Source: Erythroxylum novogranatense (Eukaryota; Streptophyta; Magnoliopsida; Malpighiales; Erythroxylaceae). Taken from it: a stretch of 64,000 bases of DNA. Position 1 is the first letter of the stretch. Every line of letters begins with the position of its first letter. The stretch lies in NCBI GenBank assembly GCA_029891385.1, contig CM057224.1:7936001-8000000 (forward strand), written 5' to 3'. Positions 47,188 to 56,570 of this stretch are shown here, one piece after another. A model generated the notes under the pieces. That model was not told the origin of the DNA. It ran no database searches and saw only the letters and a list, made by a program, of their open reading frames with translations. Made by a program: the position numbers and the translations under genes.

Positions 47188-47201
47188 AAGTGTGGGGAAT
47201 T
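47188..47201 (+). other. Polypurine tract of E3
   Basis: AAGTGTGGGGAATT directly before the 3' LTR start TGATCGAGCC. Confidence 0.8.
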
Positions 47202-47899
47202 TGATCGAGCCAAGTTTACATTATAAATTGGCTGCATTTTCATATTGCTTATGCATTTGTTGACTCCTAGTTGATGATTTTTGTGCTTAAATTGGTTCCT
47301 CATACATAGTTCTTTCAATTTGCAATTTGTCAGAAATTGTCATGATTTAATTCTTATTTCTCCATAATTTTTATTGGGACAATTGATACTGCAAATTGTT
47401 ATTATTTTATTGCAGGAACAAAGGAGTCAACGTCAGGAAGTCAACAGTCATTGATCCATCCGCACGTCGCGACGAGTTTTGATCCATACGCCGCGACGAG
47501 CAAGTCACTTCCATACGTCGTGGCGAATATTAATTCATACGCCGCGACGAGCAGGCAAATTCACACGGCGTGATGAATTTTTATTTATACGTCGCGACGT
47601 ACGAGCGGATATTCGACCTTTTATGGAAAGTTTGTCTCACTATTCCAACCCGACCCGCGCCCCATCATATAAAAACTTGCCAATTTTAGGTCATGGGCAG
47701 ACTTACACACATAGAATCAAGACACAGAGTCTGGAGACTGGGAGAGGCGCAGATTTTTATTATTCAGGCAGTAGAGAGACGACACCGTCCTTCGACATCG
47801 CCTTCACATTTTCATCTCCAACGATTACAGCCATCAACATTGTCACCGTTAGTGTCTTCTGCAACCATGAGCATCGTTCCATCTCCAGTATTTGAGGGA
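47202..47899 (+). repeat. E3 3' LTR, truncated after about 698 bp
   Basis: Collinear with 38773-39476, including the palindrome island (47464-47599, six cores at 24-27 bp spacing) and TATA box (47668-47675). Homology ends after GAGGGATC; the LTR's remaining 0.8 kb is absent and LINE sequence follows. Confidence 0.9.
47464..47599 (+). repeat. CGTCGCGACG palindrome island, E3 3' LTR
   Basis: Cores begin at 47464, 47488, 47515, 47539, 47564 and 47589: spacings 24, 27, 24, 25, 25. Variants: ACGTCGCGACG, ACGCCGCGACG, ACGTCGTGGCG, ACGCCGCGACG, ACGGCGTGATG, ACGTCGCGACG. Spacer bases differ. Confidence 0.88.
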
Positions 47900-48549
47900 T
47901 CCCTAGGGCCCACAATCTCTCCAGCTCCGGACCAGACCAGTTCCGTGATCAATCTCCCTCCCGCTTGATTTTAATTCATCATTTTATCATGATGATTTTT
48001 ATATGGAACTGCCAAGGGGCTGGAGGTCGTTCCTTCAAGCCCATCCTCAAGAATTACATACGCCTTCATCACCCTCGCCTTGTTGTCTTAATGGAACCTC
48101 GTATCAGTGGTGCTCAGGCCGAGAGGGTTATCCGTACTTTAGGCTTTGACCACTCCTTCCGGGTTGAAGCGGAGGGGTTTTCGGGCGACATCTGGCTAAT
48201 GTGGACTCCCGACATTACCGTTCGCATCCGCTTTGCTCACCGCCAATTTGTTCATACCAGTATCGAGTAGGGCCGATCCTAACTTGAATTCACAGCCATC
48301 TATGCTAGCTCGTCCCCTGCCTTTCAGAAGTTCCTCTGGTACTACCTCCCCTACATCGCGCGCACTGTCACTCACCCTTGGCTCCTAGGTGTCGATTTTA
48401 ATGCTAAATTGGATAGCCGTGATAAACGTGGTGGCTCTCGCCTTCAACCTATCGTCAACCCTCATTTCCGCGATTGTGTGCATCTCTGCAATCTTTAGGA
48501 AGTCGTTTTTACAGGGCCTCACTACACGTGGCGTCGCGGGCAGGTTAGG
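47900..48549 (+). pseudogene. LINE (plant L1 type) fragment: start of ORF2, AP endonuclease
   Basis: A short tail of a preceding frame (TISPAPDQTSSVINLPPA, stop at 47966-47968) is followed by an ATG at 47989-47994 and FIWNCQGAGGRSFKPILK, the usual N-terminus of plant L1 endonuclease. Then come LVVLMEPRISGAQAE, DIWLMWTPDITV, a stop at 48268, and in other frames LLGVDFNAKLDSRDKRGGSR and GPHYTWRRG. The endonuclease would nick target DNA for target-primed reverse transcription. It is cut at 48550 by the L3 LTR; no reverse transcriptase seen. Confidence 0.85.
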
Positions 48550-48972
48550 TGTAGCACCCCACTCCCGACAAGACCCGAACCTGACATCTACGGTGATATC
48601 CGAGCCCGTGCCCCGCGAGGGTGGCGTACTAAAACACTCAATACCTTTTTAAATCTTTTTATAACATTTTTCTTTTCTTTTTCTCCTTTTTAAAACAGTT
48701 GAGTGCGGAAAACGATAATCAATCTGGGCCCGATTTAATATGAAAACATTTTTCAAATATGAACAATTCAGTCATTAACTAACACTCAATAGTGCTCAAT
48801 CATCATGTACATATAGAAATGTATGACCCAACTGGGCCCAATGCCATTTCTAAACATTTCAATAATACAATACAATGACACATAAACAAATGGGGCCCAC
48901 TTAATAAACTCACTACACTAATGCAGATGTGACGACACTGATCCCGACCCTGACCTTCACTTGAATCCTGCA
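48550..48972 (-). repeat. L3 LTR, 3' part
   Basis: Homologous to 32112-32470 in L2. It ends with CTGCA (48968-48972), the duplicated target of C1, and resumes at 58504. Confidence 0.88.
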
Positions 48973-50898
48973 TGTAAGTGTAAGTTGACTTACACGCATT
49001 CAGTACCGATAAGTCAACATGTACATGGGGTGAGTTGACTTATGCAAGGACGGAACTGTTTAAATTGTGCCCTAAAGGCAATCCCCTTTAGCGTTTTGTT
49101 CAAAGTCGATATCTGAGACTTTATGAATAAATAAAGAAAGGCATATTTCATTAATTTGATATTCATGAACATTGTTTATGAATTGATATGGATCTTTAAT
49201 CGAATTAATGAAGTCCATGATATTTGACATAGCATGAAGGAAATTATGATGCGATCATACTATTGAGATTCCTATCATGTGCAATTATGTCATTATCTAA
49301 ATTATCCTAGTCATAGGATTAATGAGATGGACATCATTAATCCGGATAGACTAACACATGTCATATTCCTTGATTGGATCAGCGGTGGATCTCGAAGCTG
49401 TAAATATGAGATATTTTAGAATTGACATGTGGATGCTTACTAGCGGTAGTAAGTACATTGGATGACTGTCATGAGATCATCACATGGATATCTTATTCTA
49501 ATGTCGGTGATAATCTCATCATAGCAATGGTGCAAGTATCCTTAGACTTGAGGTACTCAAGGATATCTTGAATCTTGATCACGTGCTTTGACTCCATTTC
49601 TTGTTGCCTTCGGAGGTAACTCATAGGGTGGTGCTTGGGTACAGTTTGAGGTATTGAAGGTAATTGAGTAGCCAATAAAGGATTCACCACTACGGAATAA
49701 TGAGAAGAGATACCCATGGCCTCTTGTAAGGATCATTACTTGAAAGTCTTTGGCCAGCGGTATGTCATGAAGATTGTCTTGAGGGACATATATAGTCATG
49801 GATCTGGACAGAACTAAAATCACTTGGGCTAGACTTAGTCTAGTGAGAGTTGACACATTGCCCATACTCATAACCAAGTGGGGTATAGGATGGTGAAAGG
49901 ACTAATTGCACCAGAATTGACTATGGAAGGGTTCGTGATCCGGTTCGTGATGAATACATCAAACCGATTACTTTCCGGTCAATTGGGGTCATGATGTGTT
50001 GCTAGATACCGCTCATGACTTGCTTAGATTAATTGTTAATCTAAGTGGCCAACATAACCGGAGCCTAAAGGTCACACGATAAGAGTGTCTCAGAGAATCA
50101 GTAAAATAGTAATTGGACAGAGTTCCAATTATGGAGAGCATTAGGATTAAATGGATCCCAATGAGATTGGGATATGTCTCGATGAGATCGCGACATCAAT
50201 ATTGCTAAGAAAGGTTTCAAGTCGTTTGAGATCGGGCCCGAGAGGTTTGCAGTAGGACCAACCCAGCTTGGACTGGACCTTAGCAATTATTTATATCATT
50301 AATTAATTAAGTAATTAATTAATTAATTATATAAATTAAAGCCTTGTACACGTTGGTTTTGGGAGAAGAGAAGAAATAATGCTTTGAAAGTCAAAGCTTC
50401 ATTTCTTTATTACATAAATGCCTTAAATGGTGTGCCATCAAGATGGAAGCATTTAATTGGTGTTTTAAATGTTAAAGACACCATATATATGTTGATTTTC
50501 GTGGATGGCAATATGATGGTTCGGATGGTTTGTAAAATGAGAGAGAAGAGCTTAATTGTTAAGCTTAAAAGATGAAAGGTATTTCATGTTTCTTTCTTTC
50601 TCAAGGCCATCAACGATTCTTCTCTTCTCCAAGCTCATGGTCCAACGTTCTCCTTAAGCTCTCCAGGACAGAGGTAGGCTCTAGCAGGCTTTAATCTGTT
50701 CTAACTATTCCCGGGTCAAAGGGGTTTGACTCGGTTAGGTTCTTTGATCTCTGCGTGGATCACCTTTAGAGATAGTCTCTTTTGGCTATTAGGTTGATGT
50801 CTTCATACCGATACCTGGATCTGGCGCTTGGAAAGTCCGGGAACAAAAATTTTGTTTTCCGCTGCGTACATATGATGTACCACCCGGATTTTCCTACA
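48973..50898 (+). repeat. C1 5' LTR, 1926 bp
   Basis: TGTAAGTGTAAGTTGAC to GATTTTCCTACA. It opens with three TTGAC-bearing inverted words (GTAAGTTGACTTAC, ATAAGTCAAC, TGAGTTGACTTA). An (TTAA)n stretch and ATTATATAAATTAAAG at 50290-50340 form the likely TATA region. The 63-codon frame at 50384-50575 is identical in the other LTR, which two young LTR copies would share anyway. Confidence 0.94.
50322..50331 (+). promoter_or_regulatory. Probable TATA region of the C1 LTR
   Basis: ATTATATAAATTAAAG after a run of TTAATTAA; the same in the 3' LTR near 57925-57940. A transcript from here would begin within the LTR, as required for retrotransposition. Confidence 0.5.
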
Positions 50899-50899
50899 G

Positions 50900-50910
50900 T
50901 GGTATCGAGC
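50900..50910 (+). other. Primer-binding site of C1
   Basis: TGGTATCGAGC one base after the LTR; canonical TGGTATCAGAGC (initiator tRNA-Met). The same CAG-to-CG shortening is seen in the L1 PBS. Confidence 0.82.
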
Positions 50911-52015
50911 GTCGGTATCCCGTATGAAGCTAAAACCTAAGCAAGATCAGAAAACCTAATTGCTGTTGATGTTGATGCATGTATACTGTCTGAATTTCGT
51001 TTTGCTATAGAGATATGCTTTTCGAAATTTTTCTACCCAGGATTGTTCATAACATGTTAGAGAATATGTTTATGAATTTTCAGAATTTATCGATTTGATT
51101 TGATATAGTTTTGCTAATTAATTCCCTAAGGTTACAGATGCTGTTTTGTGAAACGATTCTGGAACAGGCATGAGTATAAAATCGAGAATAAATTCTAGAA
51201 AAATGTTTTTTCAGATTTTCCTTCACCTACATGTCTCTAAGATGTTGGTGAATGTCTTTGAGCATGGAAATTGGATTTCAAGGTGATTGGATATTTATTC
51301 ACGAATTTATTCTATGCTGTTGGGAATTGCTGTGCTGATGAACACAGATTTTGAATCGGTTTTGTTATTTAGGTTGACTGAGTTTTTGATGGCCTAAAAT
51401 CCTGAAAAAATTCAGGTAGCATGTTCTGAACATTTAGTAACCTATATAATTTTCCCATGATTTATTGAAATTGTTTCAGTGATCATTTCAAGCAATGTAC
51501 AGAACTGGACAGTTTTGTGAAAATTGTTGGGACTGTTTTGCTTGGCTTGATTGAGTGTGCCTTTTCAGTTCTAATGCCATGCACCATTTTTAATGTGATT
51601 AAAATGTGTTATCTTGATGTATTATGATTGCCAAGTTGAATTGCTTGAAGTTGCTTTTCCAAGAATTTTTGAATGCGAATTGGTCACATTAGCGTCTCGT
51701 TAGTATATAGCATTATCTTGTTTGTTTTGACCGTCATAATTTTATGGCATGTGCTGAAGTAAATTTGATAATGTATGTGCTAGCTAGAGATGCTTAGGAT
51801 GATAATTTGGGTGTTCCTAAATTGTTTGAAATTAATGAGTTTTGACTCATTTCAAGCTTTTCATATGGTTTGACCATATAAAGGCTTTCATGGTCCAATG
51901 AATTGTTCGTTGATACATCAAACTAACAGTTATTACCTTAGTTATGATGGTATTGTGAATTGGAATTGCATGGATTGAGGAATTAGCCGATTAGATATTA
52001 TAGCATTCTCCCAAA
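50911..52015 (+). other. C1 leader, first part
   Basis: AT-rich untranslated DNA between PBS and the AAGTCGACTT array. Nothing coding or repeated seen. Confidence 0.6.
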
Positions 52016-52016
52016 T

Positions 52017-52250
52017 AAGTCGACTTATATGGGACATAAGTCGACTTGTTTGTTGGATAAATCGACTTGTTTGCGGGATAAGTCGACTTGTTTTCGTAAT
52101 AAGTCGACTTGTTCGCTACATAAGTCGACTTGTTCATGGGCAGGTGACATAAGTCGACTTGTATCACACAAGTCGACTTGTGTGTGAAGTAGATGCATAA
52201 GTCGACTTGCATTTGATGAAAGTGGACTTGTGGCATGCATAAGTTGGATG
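52017..52250 (+). repeat. AAGTCGACTT palindrome array in the C1 leader
   Basis: Eight exact AAGTCGACTT palindromes start at 52017, 52038, 52080, 52101, 52122, 52151, 52170 and 52199, plus a one-base variant at 52059 and weaker ones near 52222 and 52240. The first six cores (counting 52059) are exactly 21 bp apart. Spacers vary (TTATATGGGAC, TGTTTGTTGGA, TGTTTTCGTAA). It lies between PBS and gag. The ORFs on the minus strand here merely translate the repeat (STYxxNKSTY). Confidence 0.93.
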
Positions 52251-52426
52251 ATGGATGATTATAAGGATTGATTCAATTGGATCGATGAAACCTAAATCAT
52301 TCCATATAGTCTGGCGACTATGATCTTTCAGCTTGAGTCTAGAGTTTCTAAATCCCTCCTTGGTATATGAAAACTAACGCCTTCCATTAATATGGTAAGA
52401 ACCGAGTTCTTATAGAGTTGGGTTGT

Positions 52427-52815
52427 TGGGCAAACTCAAGCTCGCTCTATCTGAATATGTTCGAACCATGAAAATATGATTTTCGGATTAATGGGTTGGT
52501 TTTCACCGAAGCGTTAGTTTGTTGAGCAAACTCAAGGTCAACGTGACAGAGGCGAAATTGGGTAGCATACATCGATGTATGCGCATCAAAGAGTTGATAC
52601 CCAATGAAGTGCACACATCAACAAGTTGATAAGAGCGATCGATAGTTGTGTCTAAGATGTAATTGGTATATCCGATACCTCCCGAGACATAAGGTGGCTT
52701 GTTGAGCAAACTCAAGGTCATTCTTAATGTCGGTTATCGATGATGCAATTGGTATGACCGATACCTCACCGATTGACCTAAGAAGTGGCTTGTTGGGCAA
52801 ACTCAAGGTCACTCT
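52427..52815 (+). repeat. Second tandem repeat in the C1 leader
   Basis: TTGTTG(A/G)GCAAACTCAAG recurs about 52424, 52519, 52699 and 52790, accompanied by ATTGGTAT(A/G)(T/A)CCGATACC. Each TTGAGCAAACTCAA can fold as a 5 bp hairpin with a CAAA loop. Spacing is roughly 90 or 180 bp. Confidence 0.8.
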
Positions 52816-52959
52816 TAGCAATATCGGATATCGACCCACTAGACATTATGTCACATTGTTTCTGGATTCAGTAAAGAGGGTTATGGATTCTAGGAAACTA
52901 GTGGGAGCCATATGCATGTCATGCAAGTCCTTATGATCATGCAGCATATCTATTCTCAT

Positions 52960-53720
52960 TCATTCTCTCTCTATCGCTAAGTTGATTGAAGAAGTCTTTC
53001 ATGTGAATTTTCGCCTCCTTTCTCGGACCGATTTTCTTGATTGGCTGAGGACTTTGATAATTGTTCTTAGATCTGAGGAACTAGGATACGTCCTAGATGT
53101 TCCACTTCCAGTTGCACATGCTGTCGATGCTTCTGATGGGAATCAGAAAGCAAACTGTAAGCATCTAAAGGACAGTGATATGGAAACTTGCTTTATGCTT
53201 ACCTTGATGTCACTAGAGCTGCAGTAGCAGCACGAGTCCATGGATGCTCACTCTGTAGTATTTCATCTTAGGGAGCTGTTTGATGAGTAAGCTCGGTCTG
53301 AAAGGTTCGAGACCTCAAAGCTTCTCTTCATCACAAAGATGGCTCCAGGGACAACTGCTTTGCAGTATACCCTAAAGATGAATGGCTATATTGAGAGATT
53401 GGCCGTCTTAGGATTTGTAATGGATTATGAGTTAAGTAGAGACTTAATTCTGGTTGGATTGTCTGACGGTTATTCACGGTTAGTGATAAACTATCGATGA
53501 ACCAAATGTCCACAACAATTCTGGTGATCAATCTGCCACGATAACGGTGGTGGCTATCAAGATAGCTAGCAAGTGCTAATGGTGGATGCTTCTTCTTACG
53601 ATCAAAGAAGAAAAAGGCCAAGAAACCAAGCGGAAGTGCCATCAAGGAAAAACCAAAGAAAGCGCCCCAAAGGATTTTGCTTTCAATGTGGCAAGTCTAG
53701 CCACCAGAGGCGGAATCGTA
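52960..53720 (+). pseudogene. C1 gag with zinc knuckle
   Basis: Copia gag (UBN2-like) in pieces: SRTDFLDWLRTLIIVLRSEE at 53016 on, ARSERFETSKLLFITKMAPG at 53287 on, TLKMNGYIERLAVLGFVMDY, RDLILVGLSDGYSRLVINYR. Then a CX2CX4H knuckle with the last cysteine lost (CFQCGKSSH, 53678-53704). Stops and frame changes between pieces. The start codon cannot be fixed. Confidence 0.75.
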
Positions 53721-54930
53721 AAATCTATTCGAGTCCTTGAAGCGATAAAAGGCATCGATGCCTCTACTACTTCAATTATGTTTGTCATTGAGGTTAATAC
53801 TATTCTGATCAAAACATATCGGTCTTTGATACGGTTGTGGCTCTCACATATAAAATGATATGCGGGGCCTCGTGACGATGAGAAAGCTCATTCAAGGAGA
53901 ACTAGACCTTTGTGTAGGTAATGCGGCAAGAGTTGCTACATTAGCCGTGAGACACTTATGTCTTGTCACTCCCTCTTGGGCTTGTATTCAAATTGGACGA
54001 TTGACATTTTGTACCAGATTAAACAAAGAACATATTGTATGTTTTATGTTTAATTAGAGTGATTTCCATTTGATTTTAGAAACAATGGTTGTTTTCTTAG
54101 TTGAATGGAATGCTCTATTGTCTTGGTACATTATGCAATAGAATTGACATATTAGATATGTCATATCTAGTTTTGAATGTCAATGACACGAAAAGACATA
54201 ATCGAGATAATTTAAAATCAACTTACTTATGGCATTGTCGGCTTGGCCATATAAATGAGAGACACATTGCTAAGCTCCACGAGAGTGGGAGGTTAGAGTC
54301 ATTTGATTATGAATCATATGACACATGTGAATCTTGTTTATTAGGCAAGATGACTAAGTTACCTTTAAAGGAAAGGGTGAACGCAGTGGATGGAGTATTA
54401 GACCTAATACATTGAGATGTATATGGTGCGATGTCCATCCATGCCGAAGTAGTTGTACTACATCATTGCCTTTATCGATAAGTGTTCTCGATATCGGTGC
54501 TTGATTCGACGAGATACAAATCAAGCATTTGAAAAGCTCAAATAATTCAGAATGAAGTAGAAAACCAACTTGGTAAAAGTATCGAGGCATTACGATCCGA
54601 TCGTGGTGGGAATACTTAAACCAGCGGGTTTTGGGTTATCTCGTAGATAATGGAATTTATCTCAAGATACTCCACCTTTTAAGCACGGCTAAAAGGAGAT
54701 ATCAAACCTTGTTAAACATAGTGCGATTGATGATAGGTTTTGCAGTTTTGGGAATATGTGCTCGAGACAACTGCTTACTTGCTAAGCAGAGTTCCTCAAA
54801 GACAGCTTGATGTTACTCCATAACAGATGTGGACTAAGCGAAGCCCTATCTTTCTCATCTGAAAGTTTGGGATTGTCACGCTTACGTGAAGCGGACACGA
54901 TCGGATACATTTAATGTAAAAGGCGACAAG
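53721..54930 (+). pseudogene. C1 protease remnant, GAG-pre-integrase and integrase
   Basis: The protease stretch (53730-54060) is too decayed to name an active site. The frame 54101-54415 holds LWHCRLGHINERHIAKLH and YDTCESCLLGKMTKLP, the HHCC zinc-binding module before copia integrase. Further fragments (IDKCSRYRCLI near 54475; EALRSDRGG-like near 54590) belong to the integrase core. It would insert cDNA into the genome; non-functional here. Confidence 0.75.
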
Positions 54931-56555
54931 TGTTTGTTCGTGGAATATTAATTCTACCTTGCTTAGGAACAAAAGTTGTTTGTTTCAAAGCTTGCTGTTT
55001 TCTTGAAGAAAGAGTTCTTTTACAAGAAGACAGTGGGAGCAAAGTTGAACTTGGAGAAGTTCAAGATGCTCGAACAAACATAGATCAATCGCACGAACTT
55101 GAAATCTATTACTCATATAGATGAGGTAACAGTTCAACCTTCTACTACACACGAATTTCGTAGGTCAAGTAGGATACGCACTGTTCCGAGAGATATGGAT
55201 TTCTCGTAAGTGAACAGAATGACGTATTGCTCATATGAGATGATGAGCTCGCTACCTATGAAGAGGTTACGAAGGTTCAGAGTCTGCAACATGGCTTCGT
55301 GCCATGAAAACCAACATGGATGGTAATCTAATTACCTATAAAGCAAGGCTTGTGGCTAAAGGTTTTGTCTAAGACAAAGAGTTGACTATGACAAGACCTT
55401 GACCTAGTAGCAATCTTAAATCCATTGAAACTCCTAGCCATTGCCGCTCATCATGTCATGAGATATGGCAAATGGATGAAAACAGATCTCTGAGAGGAAA
55501 TCTAACCCGAGGATGTGTATGACACAACCGGATGGTTTCACCTCCTGTGATGGCGAATAGGTATGCAAGCTTTATAAATCCATGTATGGATTAAAGCAAG
55601 CATCCAGGAGTTAGATTATCCGTTTTGATGAGTCAATCAAAGAGTTTGATCTCTCACAAAATTCGGATGAATATTGTGTGTACAAGAAAGTTAGTGGGAC
55701 TGCAATCGTATTCCTTGTGTTGTATGTAGATGACATACTGATATTAGGAAACGATGTCTCTATGCTGCAATCAGTTAAAATTTGGTTGTCCAATCAATTG
55801 CGATGAAAGACCTTGGTAAAGCAACTTTTATCCTCGCGATAAGGATTTATAGAGATAAATCAAAAGGTTGCTTGGTCTTTCACAATCATCGTACATAGAT
55901 GAGATGTCAAGGGTTTAGCATGGAACTATGCTATGTACGAGGTCCGATGTATCGTATGCTCTAAGTGTTACGACGAGATACTAATCGGATCTGGTGAGGG
56001 TCTTTGGGTGGTATCAAGAATATCCTCAAGTACTTGTGAAGCACTAAGGATGTTTTTTCATCTTTGGAGATGGAAATCTCCAGTTGAGTTTAGCATTTAG
56101 ATGCTAGTATTTAATCGATAAGGATGATTCTCGAATCATGATCGGGTTATATACATTCTGCTTGAATAAGCGTGGCGGTCGGTTTGAAAGATTCCAAACA
56201 AGAGAGGACCGCCGATTCATCAACCGAGGCAAAGTACATTACCGCGTGAGATGCGCAGAGAAGCGGTTGGGATCGAAGTTCATTGCTAAACTTGATCTGG
56301 TCCCTAGTTGTGATGGGCCCATAGGATTGTATTGTGATACAATGGGGTTAGTCTGTGCAGCAAAGGAACCAAGGTCTTATCGACGATCGCACATCGCGTA
56401 CTCGCCGATTCGGAGATCATTAGTTGAAATGATATCCTCATAGAGAATTCCACAGAGCAATGTGTTGTTATTCCGCTGACAAAGCCGTTGTCACACGAGA
56501 ATTGTGATTCTCATGGACTCGCTTATGGTATTAGGTACTAAGGCGATTGGCTTTA
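54931..56555 (+). pseudogene. C1 reverse transcriptase and RNase H
   Basis: Pieces of Ty1-copia reverse transcriptase: HEFRRSSRIRTVPRDM near 55150, YKARLVAKGF-type text at 55337-55365, GLKQAS near 55590, RFDESIKEFDFSQNSDEYCV at 55624 on, and an intact catalytic box LYVDDILILGND with YVDD at 55723-55734. RNase H remains (AEAKYI-like at 56222, CAAKEPRSYRRSHI at 56355). Numerous stops. No C-terminal extension or extra ORF before the PPT. Confidence 0.78.
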
Positions 56556-56569
56556 GGTCAGTGGGAGAT
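56556..56569 (+). other. Polypurine tract of C1
   Basis: AGGTCAGTGGGAGATT precedes the 3' LTR start TGTAAGTG at 56571; GGTCAGTGGGAGATT wording is typical of copia 3' ends. Confidence 0.8.
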
Positions 56570-56570
56570 T

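Larger units (their letters stand above)
38773..47899 (+). mobile_element. E3: Athila-like pol-less element with gag, protease and a plant-transposon-protein ORF
   Basis: LTR (38773-40285), tRNA-Asp PBS (40289-40306), gag (40620-42500), protease (42690-43358), PPT-like tract, palindrome-rich spacer, ORF2 (44383-45663), second PPT-like tract, AT-rich tail, PPT (47188-47200), 3' LTR (47202-47899, truncated). Reverse transcriptase, RNase H and integrase are absent, not decayed: the protease tail ends at a stop followed closely by the purine tract. The same order in E1 argues against an accidental deletion in one copy. Confidence 0.88.

Noticed and set aside
48550..48972. 3' continuation of the L2 5' LTR beyond E3
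   Set aside because: It restarts at the LTR terminus (TGTAGCACC) rather than continuing from the E3 insertion point, so it is a separate copy (L3).
50384..50575. 63-codon ORF identical in both C1 LTRs as a possible gene
   Set aside because: Two young LTRs are identical here anyway; no family recognised and no homologue in other elements.
52017..52250. CRISPR-like array of regular repeats
   Set aside because: Repeats are 10 bp palindromes at 21 bp spacing inside a copia leader; spacers are about 11 bp, and there are no cas genes in plant DNA.
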